A stretch of 7,898 nucleotides of DNA from Chlorobiota bacterium (GCA_030592825.1 JAUVIG010000164.1:1-7898), one strand, 5' to 3'; numbered from the stretch's first letter, positions 1 through 6,629 are shown. A program made the numbers and translations. The notes: generated by a model from the letters alone, not told the origin.

Positions 1-21
1 AGCTACGGCTATTACATAAAA

Positions 22-52
22 TTTGTGCCTCGCATCTTATTCATTATATTTG
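22..52 (+). promoter_or_regulatory. Bacteroidetes-type promoter for the DUF2851/K+ channel operon
   Basis: TTTG at 22-25 is followed after 19 nt by TATATTTG at 45-52. This fits the Bacteroidetes primary sigma factor consensus (-33 TTTG, -7 TAnnTTTG) in both elements and in spacing. Transcription would begin a few bases after 52, giving a leader of about 100 nt before the ATG at 159. The remaining 1-158 sequence shows no gene; the leader is very AT-rich and has no clear Shine-Dalgarno. The match is seen directly; promoter activity is inferred. Confidence 0.6.
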
Positions 53-158
53 TTTCTTGAAAGAAATTAATTAATAGAGGTTACCTTAATAAAGTATTTA
101 TACGTATAATTTTAAAAAATATTATTTTAGCATATTATATTTAACTTTTCTTAACTGT

Positions 159-1445
159 ATGCCGGAAACAAACAACATGAAAGAAGAATTTCTCCATTTT
201 ATTTGGAAAAACAAACTTTTTGATGAAACAAATTTGTTTGATAAAGAAGGAAATAAAATTGAAGTTATTGATACCGGGCTTCATAACTTTGATGCGGGTC
301 CGGATTTCTTTAATTCAAAAATTAAAATCGGAAAAACAATATGGGCAGGTAATGTCGAAATTCATACAAAATCTTCAAATTGGAAAAAACATAATCATCA
401 TAAAGATAAAGCTTATGATAATGTAATTTTACATCTTGTATTTGAACATGATAATGAGGTTTACAATACAAAAGGAGAACAAATACAAACATCTGAACTG
501 AAATTTGACAGGAAATATCTTACTAAATATCACCAACTTATATCATCCCAAAAAGATATTCCTTGCAATAATTATATAAAAAAAACAGACAGTTTTACAT
601 TAAATTCTTGGTTAACAAATTTATTAATAGAACGTATTGAACAAAAAACAACTTATGTTAAAAATATTCTGAAATTTACAAACAACAATTGGGAAGAAGC
701 ATTTTATATTGTATTAGCAAAAGCATTCGGATTTAAAGTTAATGCAGAACCTTTTGAGTTGACAGCGAAATCTTTACCTTCAATTATACTCGCAAAAAAC
801 AAAAACAATCTTTTTCAACTTGAAGCTTTGCTTTTCGGCCAAGCCGGAATGTTAAACAGTTCTGAAACAGATGATAATTATTTTCTTTCTTTAAAAAAAG
901 AATATGAATTCTTGAAAAACAAATATAAACTGAAACCGATTGAAGCTCATCTTTGGAAATTTTTACGTATAAGACCCGTTAATTTTCCAACTGTCAGAAT
1001 ATCTCAATTTGCTGCTTTGATTAACAAATCTTCACATCTTTTTTCAAAAATATTAGAAAGCAAAGATGTTAAAATCATTGAGCAAATGTTTGATTTAAAA
1101 GCAAGTGAATATTGGAATACACATTATAATTTCGGTAAAATATCAAAAAAGAAAATAAAAACATTCGGAAAGTCAGCCACAGAGAATATTATTATAAACA
1201 CAGTAATTCCAATAATATTTCTTTACGGGAAAGAAAAAGCAAACGAAGAAATCCGAGACAAAGCAATAAATTTTCTTGAAAACATTAAAGCCGAAAAAAA
1301 CAATATTACAAAAAAATGGACATCAGCAGATATTGATATAAAAAATGCCTACTTTTCGCAATCCTTAATTCAATTGTATAATGAGTATTGTTTGAAAAAA
1401 AGATGTTTGAATTGCCGTATCGGAAGTAAATACATAAATGTTTAA
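159..1445 (+). CDS. DUF2851 family protein, function unknown
   Basis: A 428-residue soluble protein without signal peptide or membrane segment, recognised as DUF2851 by its N-terminal block: GPDF (47-50), then GNVEIH (64-69), SSNW (72-75), a His-rich HNHHKD (78-83) and VILHLV (89-94). The tail ends in three cysteines, C411-x4-C416-x2-C419, followed by RIG, which looks like a metal or iron-sulfur site; C136 (IPC) could be a fourth ligand. The Asp...Glu-x-His arrangement near the start resembles nuclease folds, but that is inference only. An alternative start is the ATG at 177 (M7, MKEEFLHFIW), which I think fits the usual family start better; neither ATG has a clear ribosome binding site. The stop overlaps the next gene by 8 bp, so the two are probably co-transcribed and translationally coupled. 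Family call fairly sure, function unknown. Confidence 0.85.
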   Translation: MPETNNMKEEFLHFIWKNKLFDETNLFDKEGNKIEVIDTGLHNFDAGPDFFNSKIKIGKTIWAGNVEIHTKSSNWKKHNHHKDKAYDNVILHLVFEHDNEVYNTKGEQIQTSELKFDRKYLTKYHQLISSQKDIPCNNYIKKTDSFTLNSWLTNLLIERIEQKTTYVKNILKFTNNNWEEAFYIVLAKAFGFKVNAEPFELTAKSLPSIILAKNKNNLFQLEALLFGQAGMLNSSETDDNYFLSLKKEYEFLKNKYKLKPIEAHLWKFLRIRPVNFPTVRISQFAALINKSSHLFSKILESKDVKIIEQMFDLKASEYWNTHYNFGKISKKKIKTFGKSATENIIINTVIPIIFLYGKEKANEEIRDKAINFLENIKAEKNNITKKWTSADIDIKNAYFSQSLIQLYNEYCLKKRCLNCRIGSKYINV

Positions 1446-2484
1446 AGAATTTCGTAATATATACATAGCATCAATTGCTCTCTTTGTTATTTTTTTAAGC
1501 GGAATATTCGGCTATAAAATACTTGAAGGATACGACTTCGTTGAAGCAGTATATATGACTGTTATTACAATTTCAACCGTTGGGTTTAAGGAAATTCATC
1601 CATTATCAAAAGAAGGGATGATTTTTACGGGAGTATTAATAATATTCAGTTTAGGATTTTTTGGTTATTTTATAACTTCGGTAACAAGACTGTTTATTGA
1701 CGGAGAATATAAAAAAATGGTAAAATCATATTACAGAAACAAAAAAATAAAAAAATTGAAAAACCATGTTATAATATGCGGATTTGGCCGTAACGGAAGA
1801 CAAGCCACAATAGAGTTGCTCAAAATCAATGAGAAAGTGGTTGTTATTGATAACAACAAAGATATTCTTACAAAAAACATAAACGAAGAAATTGTTAAAA
1901 ACAAGAACTTCACATTTGTTCGAGGAGATGCCTCCCATGAAGAAAGTTTATTTGAAGCAAATTTGAATAATGCAAAAGCATTAATTACAACACTGCCTAA
2001 TGATGCAGAAAACCTATTGATAATATTAACCTCAAGAGACATTAACACTCGAATGACAATCATCTCCAGAGCATCCGATGAACATTCTTATTCAAAACTA
2101 AAACGTGCCGGAGCAGACAATGTAATTATGCCTGATATTGTGGGAGGTTCAAGAATGGCAAAATTAGTTTCAAAGCCGGATACTATGGAATTTTTGGAAA
2201 TGATTATGCTGAAGGAAGGTGTTGATGTAAATTTAGAAGAAATCCGCTGTGATGATTTAGCATCTTGTTTTGTTGACAGTACAATTTCGGATTTAGATAT
2301 TCGAAAAAAAACCGGAGCAAATATTATCGGCTTAAAATTAGGAAACGGAGAATATTTGTTTAACCCGAGCAGCAAAATTAAATTGAAGCAAGAAGATAAA
2401 CTTTTTGTTCTCGGAGCTGTAGAGCAAGTTAATAAATTAAAAAAATTGTTGGAAAGCGGTCATTATTTTGATGAAACGGTTTAG
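1438..2484 (+). CDS. Two-TM potassium channel with RCK (TrkA-N/TrkA-C) domain
   Basis: A 348-residue inner-membrane protein laid out like MthK-type channels. TM1 is at about 8-28, a pore helix and filter at about 34-52, TM2 at about 61-86, and a basic linker at about 91-108. A Rossmann RCK_N domain starts with VIICGFGRNG (111-120) and has the acidic D138 at the end of the second strand and GDASHEE (163-169). A TrkA_C-like domain covers about 260-340. RCK domains form a cytoplasmic gating ring that opens the pore on ligand binding (Ca2+ or nucleotides in relatives; the ligand here cannot be told). The filter reads TVGFKE (47-52), so Phe replaces Tyr and Lys takes the place of the second Gly of TVGYGD. 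The ATG lies inside the end of the DUF2851 gene (8-bp overlap), indicating one operon. Length is normal for the family. Confidence 0.9.
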   Translation: MFKEFRNIYIASIALFVIFLSGIFGYKILEGYDFVEAVYMTVITISTVGFKEIHPLSKEGMIFTGVLIIFSLGFFGYFITSVTRLFIDGEYKKMVKSYYRNKKIKKLKNHVIICGFGRNGRQATIELLKINEKVVVIDNNKDILTKNINEEIVKNKNFTFVRGDASHEESLFEANLNNAKALITTLPNDAENLLIILTSRDINTRMTIISRASDEHSYSKLKRAGADNVIMPDIVGGSRMAKLVSKPDTMEFLEMIMLKEGVDVNLEEIRCDDLASCFVDSTISDLDIRKKTGANIIGLKLGNGEYLFNPSSKIKLKQEDKLFVLGAVEQVNKLKKLLESGHYFDETV

Positions 2485-2500
2485 GAAAAGTAATTATGTT

Positions 2501-2542
2501 AAAAAGCCTTTTGCAGTCTACTGATGTGCTTTACTGCGAAAG
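2501..2542 (-). terminator. Rho-independent terminator of the lipoprotein gene
   Basis: A 10-bp stem with one G-T pair (2508-2517 with 2533-2542) has a 15-nt loop. Read on the minus strand it starts 7 nt past the lipoprotein stop codon and is followed, after two bases, by TTTTT (plus-strand A run 2501-2505). It lies between two convergent genes and may also slow plus-strand transcription from the channel gene, although no long T run follows on that side. The large loop lowers confidence. Confidence 0.5.
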
Positions 2543-2549
2543 ATTGGAA

Positions 2550-3077
2550 TTATTCTTTCGTTAGGCATTTACAACTTTTCAATCCGTTATTTTCAATCAA
2601 TTTATTTAAGTCAGATATTTCATTCTTGAATGAATACCTGTTACCGCAATTATAAATTTCAATTAAGGGGTCTTTATCTGAAATCATTAAAAACAACTCA
2701 TCCGGTATAAGAGCTTTTTCTAATTTACTGTAATCTTCATATGTTATATTCAGAAAAGCTACATTACTGTTTATTCCTCTGTTATCAAGCAAATATCCGG
2801 ATTTAAGTTCAGTAGGATATGCTAATTCTCCTTTATAAAAAACATCTTTTGGATGCGGATATGATACAATTTTAGATTTATCCTCTGATAAAATTACAGG
2901 AACAAATTGATTATAATCTTTTTTTGTCTTGTAAATTATAGTCGGAGGGCCTGCTTTAAAATCCAAAACGACTTTATCCTTATCTGTTTCAGTTTCTTTC
3001 ACAGCTGTATTACTTTTTTTTAATGTGAAACATGCGTTCAATATTAAAACTGATAAAATAAATAGAAGTGATTTCAT
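2550..3077 (-). CDS. Putative lipoprotein, Bacteroidetes family of unknown function
   Basis: A 175-residue protein with a type II signal peptide: MK, a hydrophobic stretch (about 4-15) and a lipobox LNAC with the lipidated Cys at 16. The mature part starts with a charged, flexible linker (about 20-38) and continues as one small domain with recognisable blocks: GPPTIIYKTKKDY (43-55), VSYPHPKDV (71-79), the AYPT/GYLLDNRGI stretch (87-102) and VAFLNITYEDY (106-116). Cysteines 144, 169 and 171 could form a disulfide in the periplasm. I recall similar small lipoproteins in Bacteroidetes, always as hypothetical proteins. Asp21 does not follow the Cys; the downstream residues are F-T-L-K, so the location (inner or outer membrane, inside or surface) cannot be read. 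It is monocistronic: convergent with the channel gene and divergent from miaA, with its own promoter and terminator candidates. Confidence 0.8.
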   Translation of the reverse strand: MKSLLFILSVLILNACFTLKKSNTAVKETETDKDKVVLDFKAGPPTIIYKTKKDYNQFVPVILSEDKSKIVSYPHPKDVFYKGELAYPTELKSGYLLDNRGINSNVAFLNITYEDYSKLEKALIPDELFLMISDKDPLIEIYNCGNRYSFKNEISDLNKLIENNGLKSCKCLTKE

Positions 3078-3135
3078 ATAGCCTGTTTAATTATAATATT
3101 TATTTGGATTTTTTAGAATTGATATTTTTTATTTT

Positions 3136-3143
3136 TAGCTTTG
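3136..3143 (+). promoter_or_regulatory. Possible -7 element upstream of miaA
   Basis: TAGCTTTG matches the Bacteroidetes -7 consensus TAnnTTTG. No well spaced -33 element is present (TTTG at 3103-3106 is 29 nt away; TTG at 3119-3121 is 14 nt away), and the leader to the miaA start would be over 120 nt. A TTGACA at 3223-3228 lies nearer to miaA but has no -10 partner at normal spacing. Weak call. Confidence 0.27.
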
Positions 3144-3168
3144 CTGCTTTATGTTATATTTTCTGTTT

Positions 3169-3200
3169 CAAAATTAAATAATATATTTTAAAATCATCAA
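3169..3200 (-). promoter_or_regulatory. Bacteroidetes-type promoter for the lipoprotein gene
   Basis: On the minus strand, TTG (3200-3198) is followed after 21 nt by TAATTTTG (3176-3169), matching the -33/-7 Bacteroidetes consensus. Transcription would start near 3163, giving a leader of about 85 nt to the ATG at 3077. The 199-bp spacer 3078-3276 holds this and the weaker plus-strand site; otherwise it is AT-rich with no gene seen. Confidence 0.42.
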
Positions 3201-3276
3201 TTTAAAATAATTAATTTTTAGGTTGACATTAATTGAAATGTTTAAAAATCAGAATCACAAAAATTCTTTATAAACT

Positions 3277-4176
3277 TTGAATAAAACTTTAATCATCATA
3301 TTAGGTCCTACCGGAACCGGGAAAACAGATATCAGCATTGAATTGGCTCAAATGCTTAATACCGTTATTATATCATCTGATTCACGGCAAGTTTATAAAG
3401 AGCTGAAAATTGGTACAGCTACACCAAGTGAAAATGATTTGGCAAAAGTAAAACATTATATGATTACAAATAAATCAATTTATGATTACTACAGTGCAGG
3501 CATTTATGAGTTAGAGGTTCTTGAAATTTTGGAGGATATTTTTAAAATAAATAATACTGCTGTTTTGGCAGGCGGTTCAGGCATGTATATTGATGCCGTT
3601 TGCAAAGGTATTGATATACTGCCTGATGTTGAGCCGGAATTAAGAGAAAAACTTACAAAGCAATATAAAGAAGAAGGTATTGAAAGTTTAAGATTTGATT
3701 TAAAGAGATTAGACCCGGAACATTACAAAATTGTTGACCTGAATAATCCAAAACGTATGCTTAAAGCTTTGGAAGTTTGCATCCAAACCGGAAAAACTTA
3801 TACATCTTTCCTCACAAACCCAAATAAACTGCGTAATTTCAACATTATAAAAATAGGTATAGAAAGAGACCGAGAAGAACTTTATGAAAGAATCAACAAT
3901 CGTGTTGATTTAATGATTAAACAAGGTCTTATTGAAGAAGCAAAGCAATTTCATAAAGATAAACACTTAAACGCATTGAATACTGTAGGTTACAAAGAAT
4001 TATTCCCTTATTTTGAAGGAGTATATGATTTGGAAGAAGCAATAAGATTAATAAAACGAAATTCCCGAAGATATGCCAAACGCCAAATAACTTGGTTTAA
4101 ACGAGATAAAGAAATTACTTGGTTTCATCCTAAAGACAAACAAGCTGTTATCAACTTCATCAGCAGTAATATCTAA
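3277..4176 (+). CDS. miaA: tRNA dimethylallyltransferase (i6A37 synthesis)
   Basis: MiaA moves the dimethylallyl group from dimethylallyl diphosphate onto N6 of A37 in tRNAs reading UNN codons, which steadies codon-anticodon pairing; it acts in the cytoplasm. The 299-residue product has the full set of family motifs: P-loop GPTGTGKT (10-17), SSDSRQVY with catalytic Asp35 (33-40), GGSGMYI (99-105), NPKR (157-160), ALNTVGYKE (233-241) and the tRNA-binding RNSRRYAKRQITWF (261-274). Length is typical. The start must be TTG at 3277: an in-frame TAA lies at 3271-3273, the P-loop begins nine residues after the TTG, and the next in-frame ATG (M27) is past the P-loop. No clear Shine-Dalgarno is present. 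It stands alone on its strand, between a divergent lipoprotein gene and convergent nadK. Confidence 0.97.
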   Translation: MNKTLIIILGPTGTGKTDISIELAQMLNTVIISSDSRQVYKELKIGTATPSENDLAKVKHYMITNKSIYDYYSAGIYELEVLEILEDIFKINNTAVLAGGSGMYIDAVCKGIDILPDVEPELREKLTKQYKEEGIESLRFDLKRLDPEHYKIVDLNNPKRMLKALEVCIQTGKTYTSFLTNPNKLRNFNIIKIGIERDREELYERINNRVDLMIKQGLIEEAKQFHKDKHLNALNTVGYKELFPYFEGVYDLEEAIRLIKRNSRRYAKRQITWFKRDKEITWFHPKDKQAVINFISSNI

Positions 4177-4204
4177 TTTTATCAATACAAATCTTTCTTT
4201 AATA

Positions 4205-4236
4205 ACAATTAAGCAATGAAACAATTTAACAATGAA
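4205..4236. repeat. Two-copy 16-bp tandem repeat between miaA and nadK
   Basis: ACAATTAAGCAATGAA (4205-4220) is followed directly by ACAATTTAACAATGAA (4221-4236), 14 of 16 bases identical. It lies in the convergent spacer 4177-4312, outside both genes. Function unknown; it may be a slipped AT-rich spacer sequence or a copy of a repeat present elsewhere in the genome. Confidence 0.6.
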
Positions 4237-4254
4237 ATAAGAATTTAAAAAACC

Positions 4255-4278
4255 AAAAAAGTCAGCTTTTCCGAAGCT
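4255..4278 (-). terminator. Probable terminator of nadK
   Basis: On the minus strand, a short hairpin (AGCTT with AAGCT, 5 bp, 5-nt loop, 4264-4278) is followed by GAC and then six Ts (plus-strand A run 4255-4260). It begins about 34 nt past the nadK stop codon. The stem is short, so the call is moderate. On the plus strand the hairpin is followed only by TTTT-like sequence, so it could serve miaA weakly as well. Confidence 0.4.
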
Positions 4279-4312
4279 TTTAAGAAAGGAGTTTAATGTT
4301 ATTACAGCCGCA

Positions 4313-5194
4313 CTAATTCCTCTTATCAAAGCCCCACATTAATTTATCTCTGATATTATTGAAAAAAGTATTGCCTTCTATTCGTACAGTTTTAATTTTA
4401 AAATCAGCAACTTTTACTTTCAAAACTGTGTTTTTTTCAACAACTTCAAAATGATGATCCAAAGAAATCAGATAATTTTCAGTTCTTCCGGCAACTTCTA
4501 TAATAATTTCATTATTATCGGGAATTACTATAGGGCGAACAGTGAGATTATGCGATGCAATAGGTGTAAGTATAAAATTTTGAGAACCGGGTACAACAAT
4601 AGGACCGCCAAGGCTTAATGAATACGCTGTTGAACCGGTAGGCGTAGCAAGTATTAATCCGTCAGCCCAATAAGTATTTAAAAATTCACCGTTTATAAAG
4701 ACTTTGATAGTAATCATAGATCCTGAATCTCTCTTTTGAACAGTTACCTCATTCAAAGCAAAGTTGTATTTTTTAAAAATATCTTTTTCAGAATTTACCT
4801 CTAATAAAGTTCTTTCCTCGGTTAAATATCTGCCTTCTTCTATTGCATTTAAAGCGAGAGGAATATCTTCTTGTGAGATGTTTGCTAAAAATCCTAATCG
4901 TCCGCTGTTTATTCCGACAATCGGGATTTCTTTATCTTTTATAAAGGATACACTTTCCAAAAAAGTACCGTCTCCGCCTATGCTGAACATCATATCCAAA
5001 GATTCTGTCATAGTATCACAACAAGAAAAAACATGATCAGGTTCAGGATCATATAAACAGAAATCCTTTATAAAATCATAATAAGGTTCAAATATTGAAA
5101 CTTTGTAATCAAATTTCTTAATAATCTTAAAAAACTCAATAACAGAATCTTTAAATCCCTCTTTAAAATTCTTTCCGAATACAGCTACTTGCAT
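4313..5194 (-). CDS. nadK: NAD kinase
   Basis: NadK phosphorylates NAD to NADP, using ATP or polyphosphate, and is the cell's main entry to NADPH. With the start at 5194 the protein has 293 residues, normal for the family. It shows GGDGTFL (73-79, catalytic Asp75), NSGRLGFLA (96-104), NE (148-149) for NAD binding, DGLILATPTGSTAYSLS (178-194) and GGPI (196-199), and PIASHNLTVRP (211-221), where Ser replaces the usual Pro of PIxPH. The frame stays open to an ATG at 5257, but its extra 21 residues look unlike anything in the family, while M22 (MQVAVFGKNF) matches the usual beta-strand start; I prefer 5194. It lies downstream of the LuxR and hemerythrin genes on the same strand. The 87-nt gap has no full promoter match, so read-through from the upstream pair is possible. 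Confidence 0.96.
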   Translation of the reverse strand: MQVAVFGKNFKEGFKDSVIEFFKIIKKFDYKVSIFEPYYDFIKDFCLYDPEPDHVFSCCDTMTESLDMMFSIGGDGTFLESVSFIKDKEIPIVGINSGRLGFLANISQEDIPLALNAIEEGRYLTEERTLLEVNSEKDIFKKYNFALNEVTVQKRDSGSMITIKVFINGEFLNTYWADGLILATPTGSTAYSLSLGGPIVVPGSQNFILTPIASHNLTVRPIVIPDNNEIIIEVAGRTENYLISLDHHFEVVEKNTVLKVKVADFKIKTVRIEGNTFFNNIRDKLMWGFDKRN

Positions 5195-5281
5195 AATTTC
5201 AGATTGTTGGTTGACTAATTTTATTGACACTGACAAACTCTGAAAATCTTGATGCAAATTAATTATTAGAGGTTGCCATAT

Positions 5282-5875
5282 TTAAACTGCTTCATCAATA
5301 TCAATGATATTATTTAAAATTGCATAAACAGTAATACCCGAAACAGTTTTTATATCTAATTTTCTTGTAATATTTTTTCTGTGAGTAATAACAGTATGTA
5401 CACTTATAAATAATAAATCTGCAATTTCTTTGTTTGTTTTACCCAAAGCAATCTGCTTAACCACTTCTTTCTCTCTTTCTGACAATTCTACACTATCCGC
5501 TTTATGTTTTTCAGGTAATTTTGATGTAATTATTGTTTGCAGTTTTTTTATTATTTCTTCTTTATTATCATCAACAGATATTTTTTCATCAAAATACGAA
5601 AAATGTTCACTTTCTCTTTTAGTTCCGACAAAAATAACAAATTTTGTTTTCATCTTTTCAGAAAACATTTCTCTTATGTCTTCATGTGCATCATCAAGTA
5701 ATTTTGAATTAATTATCAAAATATCCGGTTTATTGTTATTCACGATCTTCTTTAACTTTCCGGCATCCGTAATCTCTTTAATGACAGACGTTTCCGGAAA
5801 ACCGTTAATAATTTTTATTAATCCGGTTCGAATTACATATGATTTTTCTGCAATTATAAATGTAACTTTATTCAT
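5282..5875 (-). CDS. LuxR/NarL-type regulator with degenerate receiver domain
   Basis: A 197-residue cytoplasmic DNA-binding protein. Residues 1 to about 115 have the layout of a response regulator receiver. Residues 130-187 are a clear LuxR/GerE helix-turn-helix (LSEREKEVVKQIALG, NKEIADLLFISVHTVITHRKNI). Aligned by eye to NarL, the receiver has lost its active site: the acidic pair is E10-K11, the phosphorylated Asp is N56 (DILIIN), the Thr/Ser position is V83 and the conserved Lys is V101. It therefore probably works without phosphorylation, through dimerisation or a partner. Length is typical of NarL-type regulators. Its ATG lies 5 nt after the stop of the hemerythrin gene, so the two are almost certainly co-transcribed. 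The DNA-binding call is firm; the loss of phosphorylation is inferred from the missing residues. Confidence 0.9.
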   Translation of the reverse strand: MNKVTFIIAEKSYVIRTGLIKIINGFPETSVIKEITDAGKLKKIVNNNKPDILIINSKLLDDAHEDIREMFSEKMKTKFVIFVGTKRESEHFSYFDEKISVDDNKEEIIKKLQTIITSKLPEKHKADSVELSEREKEVVKQIALGKTNKEIADLLFISVHTVITHRKNITRKLDIKTVSGITVYAILNNIIDIDEAV

Positions 5876-5880
5876 CTTCT

Positions 5881-6612
5881 TTATTTAATCTTTTTTCTAA
5901 GTTCATTTTCCATTTTATATGCAACCGGAATTAATACGGTATTTTCAATTCTTGTATGATCTGCCATATCTTTCTCAAGCCTGAAAATTTCTGTCAATAT
6001 TCGTTCAATTATATCCGAATTATCTGCCGGAGGTAAATATTTTATTATAATATTTTTCAGGTCTAATAATGCAGAGTTTAATTCGTCATGTGATTCTTGA
6101 TAATCTTTAACAGATTTATGTTTAAGCTTTGAAATACATAAATCATCAGTTTTATTTTCCGAATAACATTTTTCAATTTCCAAAATAAAAGGATATACTT
6201 CTTTCTCTTCATTTGTCGTATGTTCAATTACTTCTTTTCTGTATTGTACAAAAAACTTATTCAAAATATCTTTATTTTTTTTATTGCTTGCATCTTCCCA
6301 AAATAACTCATGTATCAATTTTTCAATCAAAGGTAACTTTACCCTGTTAAAATATTGATGAGACTTTAATAAATAATTAACTGTATATTTCAACGGAAAA
6401 GATTGAAGTTTATCAGTAGAATAATAATCTTCGTTATGAAATAAATTAACAATCTCAATGAAGAATTCAGTATTGATATTATTCTTTTTACAAATTTGCT
6501 CCACTGTTCCGTCACCAAAACCAAATTTAATTTTGAATCTGTAAATTATTGGGATTAGCTGATAGTTATGATGAATAACTTCAGCCAACTTAGTATCTTT
6601 TGAAATAATCAT
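5881..6612 (-). CDS. Hemerythrin-domain protein, RIC/YtfE/ScdA-like
   Basis: A 243-residue soluble protein. Residues 1 to about 60 are a small helical domain like the N-terminal (DUF542-type) domain of ScdA/YtfE, but the usual Cys-Cys of that domain (FCCGG) reads FGFGD (30-34). Residues about 75-235 form a hemerythrin four-helix bundle with all likely di-iron ligands: H85, H101, H131-x3-E135, H175 and H219-x3-E223, in the same order and pattern as E. coli YtfE. Relatives repair iron-sulfur clusters after nitric oxide or oxidative damage, or bind oxygen or NO. The 5-nt gap to the downstream LuxR gene suggests a shared role in sensing or answering such stress; that role is inference. The start ATG has an A-rich upstream and no Shine-Dalgarno. 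A -7 promoter element lies just upstream. Confidence 0.9.
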   Translation of the reverse strand: MIISKDTKLAEVIHHNYQLIPIIYRFKIKFGFGDGTVEQICKKNNINTEFFIEIVNLFHNEDYYSTDKLQSFPLKYTVNYLLKSHQYFNRVKLPLIEKLIHELFWEDASNKKNKDILNKFFVQYRKEVIEHTTNEEKEVYPFILEIEKCYSENKTDDLCISKLKHKSVKDYQESHDELNSALLDLKNIIIKYLPPADNSDIIERILTEIFRLEKDMADHTRIENTVLIPVAYKMENELRKKIK

Positions 6613-6629
6613 TTTTTAAATTTTTTTTA

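Noticed and set aside
98..109. Perfect 12-bp palindrome TTATACGTATAA in the DUF2851 leader
   Set aside because: It could be an operator, but palindromes of this length are expected several times by chance in AT-rich DNA of this size, and no second copy was seen.
1731..2063. 110-codon minus-strand open frame opposite the channel's RCK domain
   Set aside because: Shadow of the GxGxxG-bearing RCK coding sequence; no start context or family match.
3223..3228. TTGACA as a sigma-70 style -35 box before miaA
   Set aside because: No TATAAT-like hexamer lies 16-18 nt downstream, and Bacteroidetes promoters use a different consensus.
5195..5257. N-terminal extension of NAD kinase from an ATG at 5257
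   Set aside because: The extra 21 residues precede the normal family start (MQVAVFGKNF) and show no family pattern; the internal ATG at 5194 is preferred.
5240..5265. Possible promoter for nadK (TTAATTTG on the minus strand)
   Set aside because: One mismatch to TAnnTTTG and no -33 element at a suitable distance.
5430..5888. 152-codon plus-strand open frame opposite the LuxR gene
   Set aside because: It lies antisense to a convincing LuxR gene, its product is a low-complexity hydrophobic/Ser-rich string, and it matches no family; a shadow frame.
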